Assembly (NCBI GenBank): GCA_020746835.1
Contig: JAGPNK010000001.1
Location: forward strand, 2,542,001-2,606,000
Length of the DNA stretch: 64,000 nucleotides
Direction of reading: 5' to 3'
DNA from: Stachybotrys elegans
Taxonomy: Eukaryota; Ascomycota; Sordariomycetes; Hypocreales; Stachybotryaceae
This document shows, one piece after another, positions 48,785-61,200 of this stretch. The position numbers were made by a program, and so were the translations under genes. Each line of letters begins with the position of its first letter. The first letter of the stretch is position 1. Below the pieces are notes generated by a model. That model did no database searches and was not told where the DNA came from. It saw only the letters and a program-made list of their open reading frames with translations.

Positions 48785-49060
48785 ATAGGAAGCAAGCCGG
48801 CGCAAGGGCTTGGCCAGCTGCAATTGTCGTCATTTGCACCAAGGGCTTGGCGTACACGCAAGTGTCCTGGGGTTGGAGGTCTTGGCTGCTACGGCGCGGT
48901 GGGGATGGTGAGAAGGAAGGGAGACGATGAGACTGAGGAGAAGGTGAGCTTTGAGATTGCGAAAGATGGATCGTGATTTAGCTTGAGCGGCACGGAGATG
49001 AGGTCTTCACGTTAGACTGGCTGATGCTCGGATCGGATGAGCTGAGGTCGAAGGGCTACG

Positions 49061-49150
49061 ATAACCTACATACCTACCTAGGTACTACTTAGTAGAGGTA
49101 CTTAATTAGTAGTATCTTTTATTAGAGGTAGGTAGGTTCCTAGGTAAGGC
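49061..49150. repeat. TAGGTA/TACCTA-rich cluster
   Basis: Dense overlapping ACCTACCTAGGTA-type words and TTAGTAG words in both orientations within 90 bp. It is the strongest example of a motif seen in many spacers of this window. Confidence 0.7.
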
Positions 49151-49335
49151 AGCGCTTAGGGTAGCCTGCCGGTACTTGGGCAGAACCAGGCAGGTCCCGA
49201 GGAGGTGCATCTCTCTCTCCCAATAGTCTGGCCAATTTACAGGACCCCCGGTTTAGTCAAGACAGGACGCGTGGCTTGCATCCACAAACGGCACATTATC
49301 GGACATGACATGTCGACATGGCGGCCACTTTATCT

Positions 49336-49361
49336 TACGGAGCAAAGTCCATTGCTCCGTA
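49336..49361. repeat. perfect 10-bp inverted repeat (hairpin)
   Basis: TACGGAGCAA, six bases AGTCCA, then TTGCTCCGTA: a perfect 10-bp stem with a 6-base loop. It lies in gene-free DNA. Confidence 0.9.
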
Positions 49362-51039
49362 TGGATGGATACGTGAGGCAAGGTAGTAAGTAGCACAGAC
49401 TACTACTACGATAAACGAGGAGGATCACCACAGTATGTACCCATACGGTACAGGCAGGTGCGTCAAGGGTGGACATGGCATACGGCGAATATACCGCCCA
49501 TGATGCCGTTTTGGGGATGGAATGGGCTTGTTCCGCAATCAACTACGAGTTTAAGCTTATATGTTGTATCGCCACTGGGCGTCATGCTTGTCGAGGCCTG
49601 GTAGCCGCTGCTGCGTCGCGCGTCTTGGACCAGGCTCCCGGAGGACTGGCCCTTGGCGTCGCATGTGAACGGACAGATGGACGGATGGGGATATGGAGGA
49701 TTGGCTCCAGATGAAAGAGAGCGTCTGTGAGATGGCATGGCACTGCCGGTCAGCAAGAGACAGGCGAGTGGACCGGCAAGGAGATGAAAGGATGGTGCCT
49801 GGCAACCTGGACCTTGGTTTCCTGACAGCCACCGAGCAGAGGAGAGAAGATTGGGATTAAGGCCGTCGTCGAGGTCGCAGCGAGGTAGAGGCAATATCCC
49901 AAGGCGGCAAGAGGCAAATTTGATGGTCCAAATAGTCTGCTCCTCCCCCCACGCAGCACTAATAGCAAGCCCTGGGGGAGGGGGATGGAGGATGGCACGT
50001 CTGGTAGAACAAGAAGTGTGAGCCAAGCCATCAAATCAACACCTACAGTGTTAAGAACAGAGGAGGATGAGGAGAAGGAGAAGGAAGAGGTGGACAGAGA
50101 AACAGATTGTGAGACGAGATGTGTGGTATAAGACAGGGGGAATGGGAAAATGGATGCCACCCGGGACCCAATTTGTGACCTGGCTGAGAAGGATACTGTA
50201 GGCTGGAGGAGAGGAGAGGAGGGCTGGTGGCACCACTTTCTCATGCAAAGAAGTGTGTGTATATTACATGACATGACGAAAGAGACCGAAACCAACGGTG
50301 CACAGCCAGCTTATTTGCCCAGACCAGAAGGCAAAACATGCTCTGAGGAGGCCCCTTGGCTCCGTGCCTCTTGGCTCGAGGGACAAGCATTGGCAAAGGA
50401 GAGAATAGACAACCCTTTCCCAGCAGCCCCTCTTTCGGCCCTGTCACCAAAGATAAAAAGAAAAAAGAAAAAAGTAGATATTGATCTTGGTGGGAGAAGA
50501 CGAGGAGGGGAGGGAAGCAGAGGCTGTTGTTGTAAGTACCGGTACCTGAGATGGGTGGCTGCGGTATGGAGGAGGGACGGACCCGTGGATTGGTAGCGCA
50601 TGCAGGGAGGACGGGGAGCAGCACGTGCGTGTCGGAGGAGGGTACATACTCTGTTTCTCCCTACGCGCTGGCTGACTGACTTATATGCCGATCCTGCGAC
50701 TGTGCCGATGTGACCATTCTGAGCATAAGTAGGACACGATCTCGGAGCCGGAGGATAGGCGCGGGCACACTTTTCAAGGAAGAGACCAGCAGAGACAGGC
50801 AAAAACAGGATTGCTAGAGAGAGGAGAGAGAGAGAGAGAAGGAGCGAGCACGCGTGCCCACGTGTGGAATGTGGCATGGCGGCGACAGATTTTGTCGTGC
50901 GTGGATGGGTGGGCGGCTCAGAGAATCCGTACTTCTCAGGTGACGTTGTGACGGATACAACGCCTGACGCACAGGCTGCGAGGGAAGCGAAGGCAGGCAG
51001 GCCAATCGAAGGCCGCCTTCGAGGGGCGGTGCCCAGGCC

Positions 51040-51229
51040 GCCAAGGCTTGGCACGCTCTTGGCATCCCCAGCTCCGCGCTGGCTGCGATTGTAGCTCGGG
51101 GTGGGAGGGTACCTGGGCCCCCCACGGCTTGCCCACCACCGCCGCAGGTCACTCCTCGTTTGCGTCGACCTCGGCCTTGTCGCCAAGAAACGCCAAGGAC
51201 CGCCAAGAGGAGCGCCAAGCGTCGCCAAG
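51040..51229. promoter_or_regulatory. cluster of eight GCCAAG (PacC-type) sites upstream of pacC
   Basis: GCCAAG occurs on the plus strand at 51040, 51182, 51192, 51202, 51214 and 51224, and on the minus strand (CTTGGC) at 51047-51052 and 51058-51063. The five sites at 51182-51229 are spaced 10, 10, 12 and 10 bp, about one helical turn each. GCCARG is the established PacC core site. The cluster lies 0.5-0.7 kb before the pacC start, so autoregulation is the simple inference. Confidence 0.75.
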
Positions 51230-51341
51230 CATTTCCGCTCGCCCTTACTGCGCTTCCTCAGACCTCTTGTGTTGATTCTAAAGGGAGCTGCAATCCCCCC
51301 CCCCTCCAAGGACCGAATCTTGAGAAAACATACAGATCTCG

Positions 51342-51393
51342 TCTTCTTCTTCTTCTTCCTCTTTCCTCCTCGCCCTCTCTCTCTCTCTCCTTC
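51342..51393. repeat. TTC/CT pyrimidine tract in pacC leader
   Basis: CTT/CTC-rich pyrimidine run with TTC units then CT units. Such tracts are common just upstream of transcription starts in filamentous fungi, so it probably marks the promoter/leader boundary. Confidence 0.6.
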
Positions 51394-51745
51394 ATCATCG
51401 CTCATCCCTTTGCCCAATCTTCCCTTTTCCGTGGAACCTGGGTCTTCTTGCCCGCCGTTGGTACCTCTTGCCCGTATTGGGGAAAGAAGTAAAAAAGGAA
51501 AGAAGTCAGTCACCCTTCCACTCGCCTTCTCCCTCCCGCGTGGAGCATCGCCGGAAACCTACGCCTTCTCAGCCTCGAGTTATACCGTTTGTACAAGCAA
51601 GAGATACCCTTTTGGACGGGCTTTTTGTCTCAAACAACACCCCCAGTCTAACGCGCCCGCCCGCTTATCGGTGGTCCCCTCTCGATAAGCTTTTTTTCTG
51701 CCCATCCCCCCCCTTACCGCCCGACTTCCGCCAGCACCGGCCGCC

Positions 51746-53693
51746 ATGACGCCTTCAGCCGCCGACGTGCAGCAGCCGTCTTCGGGCTCCAGCAGCAACA
51801 GCGACTCCAAGTCCACCACCCCGGCGCCCTCGAGCGTCACATCTTCAGCTTCCCAGGCCGCCGCCAGCGCTTCGTCTTCCAGCGCCGCTGACGAGAGCAC
51901 CCTGACGTGCCGCTGGAACGCCTGCAACCAAAAGTTTAGCAGCCCCGAGAACCTTTATGTAAGTCGTCCATTCCATGTCTCATCTCAACGTCTTTGCCAC
52001 ATGCGCGTCGTCGCATTTCGTCAGCTCCAAGCTATCCATTGCAAATGCGAATATAAAAACTGACAGTGCCATCCTCGTACAGGAGCACATCTGTGAGCGC
52101 CATGTTGGCCGCAAGAGCACGAACAACCTCAACCTCACTTGCCAGTGGAACTCATGCCGCACCACCACGGTGAAGCGTGATCACATCACCTCTCACATCC
52201 GTGTTCACGTTCCCCTCAAGCCTCACAAGTGTGAGTTCTGCGGCAAGTCCTTCAAGAGACCCCAGGATCTCAAGAAGCATGTCAAGACTCACGCCGACGA
52301 CTCCGTCCTGGCCCGCCCTGGCCCAGACCCTCAGGCCACCATGAACTACCGGCCTCAGCCAAAGGGTCCTACCGGCTACTATGACCACAACGGCCAGATG
52401 CGTCCCAACCCGGCTGCCTTTGGCCACCAGGGACACCCCAGCGGCTACTACTCGCATGCTCCTCAGCCGTCCACCAACTACGGCCTCTACTTCAACCAGC
52501 CCACTCTCAACACGCGCTCCGAGCACCTTGGCTACAGTGCCGCCCCCAGCTACGACCGTAAGCGCACTTACGACATGGTCGACGACTTCTTCGGCCATGC
52601 CAAGCGCCGCCAGATCGACCCGTCCTCGTACTCCCAGATTGGCCGCTCCCTGCTTCCCCTACACGGCTCGCTGTCCATTCCCAGCGGTCCCATGCCCGCC
52701 GCGGAGCACTACATGCCTCACCACGCCGCCCCGGCCGTCGTCCACGGAGGTGCTGGTCCAACCCACAACCCTCTGGCCCAGCAGTACTACCTGCCCATGC
52801 CCAACGCCCGCACTCAGAAGGACCTCGTCCAGCTCGACACCCTCCTGGGGCAGATGCAGGAGACCATCTACGAGAACGCCAACCACGCCACTGCCGGCGT
52901 CCACATCCACGGTAGCGACAACAGCTTTGGAGCCTACCGCGCCAGCCCCTCGCCCACCAGCCTGCACAGGGGCGTAGGCGGTGGCGGCGGCGGCGGCGCT
53001 GTTGCCGCTGACGGCTACCACCATCAGCCAGTCGGCGGAGGCAGCGTTGCCTCGCCGCTGACGGCCATTTCGTCCACGGGCACGCCCGCCGTGACGCCGC
53101 CGTCGAGCTCCATGTCCTACACATCAGGACACTCCCCTAGTCCCTCGTCCTCGGGCATGTCGCCCCAGTCCCGTCACAGCTCCATGGCCTCCTCTGTCAT
53201 GTACCCCAGCCTGCCGACAAGCCTGCCGGCTGTCAGCCAGGGCTTTGGCCAGTCGACCCCGACGACGCTGGGGTCTAGCTTCGAGAGCACCGAGCGCCGC
53301 CGGTACTCGGGCAGCATGCTGCAGAAGGCTCGCGCCGCGCCTCCCCGTCCGTATGAGGACGTGTCGGGAGCCTCGACGCCCAAGGCGAGCGAGTCGGCCA
53401 TGTCTATCGGGTCGCCGTCGTCCGAGTCGGAGGCCAGCGATGGGTCGCGCGAGCGTGACGAGCAGTACGACCGGTGGCTAGAGAACATGCGTGTCATCGA
53501 AACGCTGCGCAAATACGTGCAGGGCCGCTTGACGCGCAGGGAGTTTGTCGAGGACGAGGATATGCACCGCGGCGGCAGGGACGCCGAGGCCATGGACGTG
53601 GACATGCGCAGCCCCAGGAGCCCCCTGAGGGAGCTGAACCACCCCAAAGAGGGATCGTCGCTGTACCCTATCCTCCGCATGCCTGGATCCTGA
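51746..53693 (+). CDS. pacC: PacC, ambient-pH response transcription factor
   Basis: Two exons (51746-51958, 52083-53693; 124-bp GTAAGT...TACAG intron) give 607 residues. Three C2H2 fingers are complete: finger 1 C55-C60-H73-H78, split by the intron after Tyr71; finger 2 C91-C96-H109-H113; finger 3 C121-C124-H137-H141 ([21 protein letters not shown]). The order and the [14 protein letters not shown] linker are PacC/Rim101 hallmarks. In the Pal pathway, full-length PacC is cut at alkaline pH to a shorter active form that turns on alkaline genes and represses acid genes. The middle is Gly/Pro/Ser-rich; a C-terminal helical segment ([19 protein letters not shown]) and an acidic end are present. 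Upstream GCCAAG sites suggest self-control. Confidence 0.97.
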
Positions 53694-55284
53694 AACAGAG
53701 GCATTCTAGATGCCGCCTGGAACGGGCTCCTGTGTATTAGTATATGCTCTGCCCTTCCGCCCTCCCTGCCTTTCGAGACAGCAGGGATACGATCCCTATG
53801 ATAACGGCCTCGATTCACGAACATGTCCAAATGCCTGAGCATTCCTGACGACGGACTCTCGCGACTTTTACCCACCTTGTTGTTTCTTTTTCTCTTCTCT
53901 TTGGTTGGAATCTATCTCTTCTCTCGCCTTTGGCTTTTTTGTTGTCTGTGTTTCCCGCTTCTTGCCGCGATGTCCCTCCTCTCCCTTGCCCGCTGCCATG
54001 TTTCTCCTTTCTCCCTGTTTGCTGATCCCATTTCTCTACACGGGACCTGGGCTCTCCGAAAGCAAGGAAAGGTCAGGGTGCGGCCTCCGAAAAATAAAGA
54101 AAAATATGATGAAGTTCAAATTCGGCGAAAAATCACTCCATGTCTGTTGGTTAGAGAGGAAAGGGAACCTTGTTTTTTTCTTCTTCTTTTTCATATCCTG
54201 TCTTTTCTTTTGTCATGACAAGGGACACCAAAACAAAATATACATGATACCATCGTATCAACAATTGCCCTTGACTCACACTCCCCATTAGGTAGTCAAG
54301 ATGAATATGTCCTCTTCCATGTTATGTCTCTTGTGCCGTGCCGTTCCAACTAACTACAGCAGCCCGGTTTATTGTGCTCGGGTTACCGGAAAGAAAGAAA
54401 AGCCCATGGGGCAAGTATGGGAAATCTGTCGCGAACCGGATTACCCAAACGCGGGTGTTTCTCTGTCGGATCCTCCCTCGCACGGCTCGTTCCAACAAAC
54501 CCTATCCACACCAGGCGCGAGCCGTGTCTTGGTGCACACCGGCTATCTGCCACCCGTGCTCAGATGTCGATTTGCATGTCGCACAATTCGTACCCGCCGT
54601 CGGATGATATTCAGGGGTCAGTCTCTAGGGCACACTAGAGCCCTCTACACCAAAGAAAAGGAAGTTCGCCCAGAATCGCGGGGCCACGATCGCGACAGGG
54701 CGGCGGCCGAGCTGCATGTGCAATTCCGACACGACCACGATCTCCCCACGATCAAGACATGGAGGAGATGTTCCTCCGGGAATCATCCCGCGGAATGCAC
54801 ATCGACGGCTCAATTCAGCTTGCTTCTCCCCCCACGCCCAGATGGTGAGACTGAGTAAACGACTAAGCTTGGCTGGACGCTGCTATGGAAAGAATTACTC
54901 GGAAGCGCGTGAGAGAGATGGAGGGAAGTAGAGCAAGAGAATGGCTCAGAAACATGACTACCAATTGCTGCGATGGCAGCGCCATTCGGTACAATGGAGA
55001 CAGACAGGCAGAGTGAATTGGAACGAGGAGGCCTCATTTGGGAATGGAATGGCTATGAGGAATGCGAGGCTGGGCGCGAACGAGCCGACAACGCGAGCAT
55101 GAGGCATCGCGAGCCCAGGACTTTGAGCTCCTATAAGAAGACCCGGACGGCGATGCTCTTGGAAGTCCGCTTTCGACATGGTCAGCCAGGACAGCACGAA
55201 GACGCCGTACTAACACCTCCCCTTCCCCTCTAACCAACAGCACAGCAGTCCGGGATATACAGCTTCCCCCCGCCCGTGCCCGCC
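53694..55284. other. spacer upstream of the giant repeat gene
   Basis: 1.6 kb with no gene. The left part is T-rich (53880-54230) and belongs to the pacC 3' region. A TATA-like CTATAAG at 55131-55137 lies about 150 bp before the start codon of the giant gene, a plausible core promoter. Short open frames here are not credible. Confidence 0.5.
55132..55138 (+). promoter_or_regulatory. possible TATA box of the giant repeat gene
   Basis: TATAAGA lies about 150 bp upstream of the ATG at 55285. Position and sequence are compatible with a core promoter, but no transcript start is known. Confidence 0.35.
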
Positions 55285-58200
55285 ATGAGAGCCTGTATCC
55301 TCGCAGGCCTCCTGCTGGGCGGCGCCCTCGCCGCTCCCGAGGACGGACACCTCGGCCAGCGCCAGGCGCCCGACATTGTCGAGTCGCTCCCGCCGTCGTA
55401 CGCCCAGGGCAGCTGGCCTGCTCCCACGAGCGCCGGCGCGCCGGCCAACCCCTTTTCGCAGCTTCTGCCGGCCAGGCCCGTGCCCCCCGTCAACAACGAC
55501 CCGACCGCCTGCTGCTGCTGCGACGTGCTGGCCCGCAAGGTCGTCTGCTCGCACGCCGTCAGCCGCGACAGCTGCTCCTGCGCCAACATCCCCTGCCCCG
55601 CCGACGCCTCGACCGTCTGGCTCTCTTCTGCCGGGGTCCCGCATCCCACCCGGCTCCCGCTTTCGATCCCCGGCGCACCCGCTGTGCCCTCGGCCCCGGT
55701 TCCCGTTTTCACGGGTCTCCCTCTGCCCAACAACAACCCCTCCCTGCCGCAGAACCCGCTGTCGTGGGATCCTCAGCTCAGCAACATCGCCAACCTCCCC
55801 AATGCCCTGACGCAGAGGCCCCAAGGTATCCCCACGGCGCTGCCCAACCCGCTCAGCGGCCTTGGCCTCCCCTCGGCTCTTCCTGCGCAGCCCAGCGTCC
55901 CGGGACTGCCGAATGGCCCTAACAATCCATTTCCGATCCCGTCTGCGCCCGCTGCCGGCTTCCCAAGTGTCCCTGGCGCTCCTCAGGTGCCCAGTGTGCC
56001 GACGCCAGGAGTCCCCGCGCCTGGTTTCCCCAGCATCCCCAGTGTCCCGAGGCCGTCTATCCCCGGCGCACCCAACTTCCCTGCTCAGCCTCAGGTGCCA
56101 TCGGCAGGTGTTCCCAACATCCCGTCCATCGCTTTCCCAGATGGGCTTGCCGCTTCTATCTCCCTCGGGCTGAATCTCCCGGAGCTTGCTCTGCCAACTG
56201 GCCTCCCGAGACCCTCTATCCCGGGAGCACCCAATTTTCCGTCTCAGCCCCAGGTGCCGTCGGCGGGTGTTCCCAACATCCCGTCTATCGCTTTCCCAGA
56301 TGGGCTCGCTGCTTCCATCTCCCTTGGGCTGAACCTACCGGAGCTTGTTCTACCGACTGGTGCCCCGAACGCCCCGGGGCTGCCCCAGTTCTCTGCTCCC
56401 GGCCAGCCCAGCTTTCCTGGATTCCCGAATGACCCTGCGGCTGGGTTGCCCACGATCCCCGGGGTCCCACGCCCGTCTGCCCCTGTTGCTGGCTTCCCCA
56501 GCATTCCCAATGTGCCTCAGCCTTCGGCCCCGGGCCTTCCCACCGTTGGACTCCCTGGCAATCCTGGGATACCGACTGGTCTGCCTCAGATTCCCAACGG
56601 CCCAAGCCAGCCCAATATCCCGGGTCAGCCCAATGTACCATCTCTCGGTCTACCAACTATTCCGCGACCCTCTATCCCCGGCCAGCCTAATGTACCGACT
56701 CCTGGATTCCCCAATGCTCCGGGGCAGCCCAATGTTCCTTATCCCTCTATTCCTGGTCAGCCCAATATTCCAGGACAACCTAATATCCCTACTCCAGGGT
56801 TCCCTAATGTTCCTGGCCAGCCAAACATTCCCCAGCCATCCCTTCCTGGGCAGCCTAATGTCCCAGGTCTACCCAGTATCCCTACTCCTGGGTTCCCTAA
56901 TGCTCCGGGACAGCCCAATATTCCTCAGCCTTCTATTCCAGGACAGCCCAGCATCCCTACTCCTGGGTTCCCGAATGTTCCTCAACCGTCTATTCCTGGT
57001 CAGCCAAACCTCCCAGGACAGCCCAATCTTCCTCAGCCTTCCCTTCCTGGCCAGCCCAACATCCCAGGACAACCTAGCATCCCTACTCCCGGGCTGCCAA
57101 ATGTTCCAGGCCAGCCGAATGTACCATCTCTCGGCCTACCGACGATCCCTCAGCCTTCTATTCCTGGCCAGCCCAACATCCCGGGTCTACCAAGCGTCCC
57201 TACTCCTGGGTTCCCAGATGTCCCTGGGGCACCAAATGTGCCCAGCGCCGGGTTGCCAAACATGCCTCAGCCCTCTTTTCCTGGCCAGCCGAATATCCCG
57301 GGTCTGCCAAGTGTCCCTACTCCTGGATTCCCTAGTAACCCAGAACAGCCCAATGTCCCTGGGGGACCGAATGCCCCCAGCGTGGGTTTGCCAACCGTTC
57401 CTCGACCTTCTATTCCAGGCCAGCCTGATATCCCAAGCATCCCTACTCCCGGGTTCCCCAATGCCCCCAGTGTCCCCGGCCAGTCAAACTTCCCTCAGGT
57501 GCCAAACGGGCCGAGCGTGGGACTGCCTGCTATCCCGACACCAGGTCTGCCAAATGTCCAGATCCCCGGCGCCCCCAATACTCCAAGCTTCCCATTCCCA
57601 TCGGCTCCTGGTCAGCCACAAATCCCGGGATCACCAAACCTGCCATCGCCCGGGCTGCCTGGTATCCCAACTCCTGGTGCTCCCAACATTCCGTTCCCGT
57701 CGGTCCCTGGCCAGCCCCAAGGCCCTGGGTCACCAAATCTACCATCCCCTGGATTGCCTGGCGTTCCAACCCCTGGTGCGCCTAACAGTCCCTTCCCATC
57801 GGTTCCTGGTCAGCCTCAAGTCCCTGAGATTCCTGGTATCCCGACTCCTGGATTGCCAAACCTACCTTCACCAGGGCTTCCTGGTGTTCCAACCCCTGGG
57901 GCTCCTAATGTCCCGTTCCCCTCGGTCCCTGCTTCTCTGAACCTGCCGTCCCCAGGGCTGCCTGGTATTCCAACTCCTGGTGTTCCCAACCTCCCTTTCC
58001 CTTCAGTCCCTGGTCAGCCTCAAGTTCCGAGCGTTCCTAGTATCCCAACTCCTGGATCACCAAACCTGCCAACCCCTGGGCTCCCCGGCATTCCGACCCC
58101 CGGTGCACCTAATGCCCCCTTCCCTTCGGTCCCTGGTCGGCCTGATCTTGCTTTCCCTAGTGCACCAGGCGCGCCGAACGTAGGATTCCCCTCGGGATTC

Positions 58201-61200
58201 CCTCAGCTGAACTTCCCAGGGCAACCGAATGCGCCTAGCGCGGGCTTGCCTTCAGGACTGCCAAATCTGAATATCCCATCTGGACTTCCTCAAATTAGCA
58301 TTCCGGGTCAGCCCAATATTCCTACTCCTAGTCTTCCCGCTGGGCTCCCTCAGATCAGTATTCCAGGTCAGCCCAACATTCCTACGCCTGGTCTGCCCAC
58401 TGGCCTACCTCAGTTGAATATTCCATCAGGACTCCCTCAGATTAGCATTCCGGGCCAGCCTAATATTCCAACTCCCGGCCTTCCTTCTGGGCTACCTCAG
58501 CTGAATATCCCATCCGGACTTCCTCAAATTAGTATTCCGGGTCAGCCTAATATTCCTACTCCTGGCCTTCCCAGTGGGCTACCGCAGTTGAATATCCCGT
58601 CTGGGCTCCCTCAAATCAGCATTCCGGGTCAACCTAATATTCCAACTCCTGGGCTTCCCACTGGGTTGCCTCAGCCTAATGTTCCTGGCCAGCCTAACAT
58701 TCCGACCGCTGCACTTCCTTCAGGTCTGCCGAATCTGAATATCCCGTCAGGACTCCCACAGGTCAATATCCCAGCGCAGCCCAGCTTCCCCGGAAGACCA
58801 GCGTTGCCTGCCTTGGAGACACCCGGCGTCCCGAATATCCCTGGAGTACAAGTCCCCTCAGGGCTTCCTACGCCACCCGGCTCGCCGGCTATTCCTACTC
58901 CTGGCATGCCCGGTGGTCCTTCTCTGCCCTCTGGGTTCCCCAGCGCACCAGGGCTGCCAAACGCTCCCACGCCAGGTCTGCCTTCTATTCCAGGCCTTCC
59001 CACGCCTCCTGGAACCCCTAACATCCCGTCTATTGGGCTACCAGATGGCCTCGGCCTTTCTGTTTCGCTGGGACTCAACCTACCTAGCCTCCCAACGCCT
59101 GGTCTCCCGGAAGGCCCCAATATCCCGTCGGGTCTGCCGAACCTGTCTAACATCCAGGTTCCAACCCCTGGTATACCTGGTTTCCCTTCTATTCCAACTC
59201 CCGGGCTGCCTAGCATTAATATTCCCACGCCTGGCATTCCTAATGGTCCATCTGGTCTGCCTAACATTAATATTCCCACGCCTGGAATTCCTAATGGCCT
59301 GTCCGGCCTGCCTAACATTAATATTCCTACACCTGGAATTCCTAATGGCCCGTCCGGTCTGCCCAGCTTCCCCAATGTCCCGACGCCTGCTATTCCTGGG
59401 TCTCCGAACATCCCGACTCCCGCTATACCTGGTTTCCCTAATGTGCCAACGCCTGGCCTTCCCAATGTTCCATCATTGAGCCTGCCAGACACCCTTGGGG
59501 TCTCATTGTCATTGGGGCTGAACCTTCCTGAAGGCCTCCCTTCTTTTGGTCTCCCTAGTATCCCAACACCTGGGCTGCCAGGCCTCCCTACGCCGGGTTT
59601 CCCCAACGTGCCGTCCCTTGGCCTGCCGTCTCCTGGCCTGCCGTCTCCTGGCATTCCGGCTCTCCCTACGCCAGGTGTCCCTAACGTGCCGACTCCTGGT
59701 CTGCCGGGTCTCCCTACCATCGGTCTGCCTGATGTTATCGGCGCTACTGTTTCTCTCGGTCTTAACCTGCCTGAGATTCCTACTGGTCTACCTACGGCTG
59801 GTTTGCCTGACATTCCCACGATTGCTTTGCTCAACGGCCCAGCTCTATCTGGTCTCCCTAACATCCCGACCCCTGGTCTGCCTGGCGTTCCGGCACCCAG
59901 TAGACCTGTTTTCTCTTTTAGAGTGTTGGACCGTCCGAGTGTTGCTCTCCCTGCAATCCCGACTCCCGGTTTGCCAAACATACAACCCAGCATTCCAGGG
60001 ATACCGGGTGCTCCCAGCGTCGCTCTGCCGTCAGGTCTGCCTGCTATTCCCTCGGTTGGTGGCCCCGCCATACCGACCCCTGGCCTGCCGAGCATCCCCG
60101 GTCTACCTAACCCTGCTCAGCCGAGCTTCCCGGCCGGACCCGATGTCCCGGGGCTGCCTAACGGTTCCGGCTTGCCGACGCCGCCGGCTCTCACTCCTCC
60201 GGCCGTGGGTCTACCTTCGGGCCTGCCGAGCATTCCCAGCATACCCGGTCTTCCAGCTCAACCCAGTTTCCCTGCCAGGCCCGAGGTGCCTTCGCCGGCC
60301 TTGCCCAGTATTCCTGGACTTCCTAGCCTCCCGACCCCAGGACTCCCAGGTGTTCCTGAAGTACCAACGCCGGCTTTGCCAAGTGTTCCTGGGGTCCCTA
60401 ATGTCCCTACACCTGCTTTACCTAGCATTCCTGGGCTCCCCAATGTCCCAAGCGCTGGTCTCCCATCGGTAGCACCAAACATCCCTCAGCCATCTCTGCC
60501 TAGTATCCCCGGCGTGCCTAACCTGCCGACACCTGGCCTGCCGAGTGGTCTTCCTACCATACCATCCGCCGTCCTGCCAAGCATACCCGGTCTCCCGAAC
60601 CTGCCAACCCCTGGCGTCCCCAGTATCCCAGGCACGCCCAGCCTACCAACTCCCGGTCTGCCGAACAGTCCTCCAGCTGTGCCGTCTGCTAGTGTCCCCG
60701 GTCTCCCAACTCCTGGTCTGCCTAGCATTCCTGGATTCCCGAGCCTACCGACTCCCGGGCTACCTAGCATACCCGGCGCACCTAGCCTGCCAACGCCCGG
60801 AGCCCCGAACATCCCAACGCCCGGTCTGCCGAGTATTCCAGGAGCTCCCAACCTACCGACTCCTGGCATACCCAGCATACCTGGCGTACCTAGCCTCCCG
60901 ACTCCTGGAGTTCCGAACCTGCCAACTCCCGGCGCACCTGGCCTACCGAGTCCCGGTCTACCAAGCCCCGGTCTACCAAGCATTCCCGGAGCTCCGAACC
61001 TGCCGACTCCTGGAGTCCCAAGCCTGCCAACGCCAGGACTGCCTAGCATTCCTGGCATCCCTAACCTACCGACCCTAAGTGTGCCAAATGGTCTTCCTGC
61101 TGTCCCGTCAGCTGGCTTGCCTAGTATTCCTGGAGCCCCGAACCTACCCACCCCTGGAGCCCCGAATGTGCCAACGCCCGGCCTGCCTAGTATCCCTGGT

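Larger units (their letters stand above)
46821..51745. other. 4.9-kb spacer ending in the pacC leader
   Basis: No gene is supported. It should hold the 3' UTR of the Stb3-like gene at left and the pacC promoter and leader at right. It includes a GA microsatellite at 48763-48785, a TAGGTA-rich cluster at 49061-49150, a 10-bp perfect inverted repeat at 49336-49361, eight GCCAAG sites at 51040-51229, and a pyrimidine-rich tract at 51342-51393. The long minus-strand frame at 50311-51513 has an Arg/Ser/Pro-rich low-complexity product and is not a gene. Confidence 0.55.

Noticed and set aside
50311..51513. 400-codon minus-strand open frame
   Set aside because: It overlaps the pacC promoter with low-complexity Arg/Pro/Ser content and no family character; GC-rich spacer DNA gives such frames by chance.
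55276..55284. GTG at 55276 as the start of the giant gene
   Set aside because: The ATG at 55285 is immediately followed by a clean signal peptide and is the usual eukaryotic start.
58671..60095. elastin-like 474-codon minus-strand frame
   Set aside because: It is antisense to the giant repeat gene; the plus strand has the signal peptide and Cys modules, so it is the coding strand.
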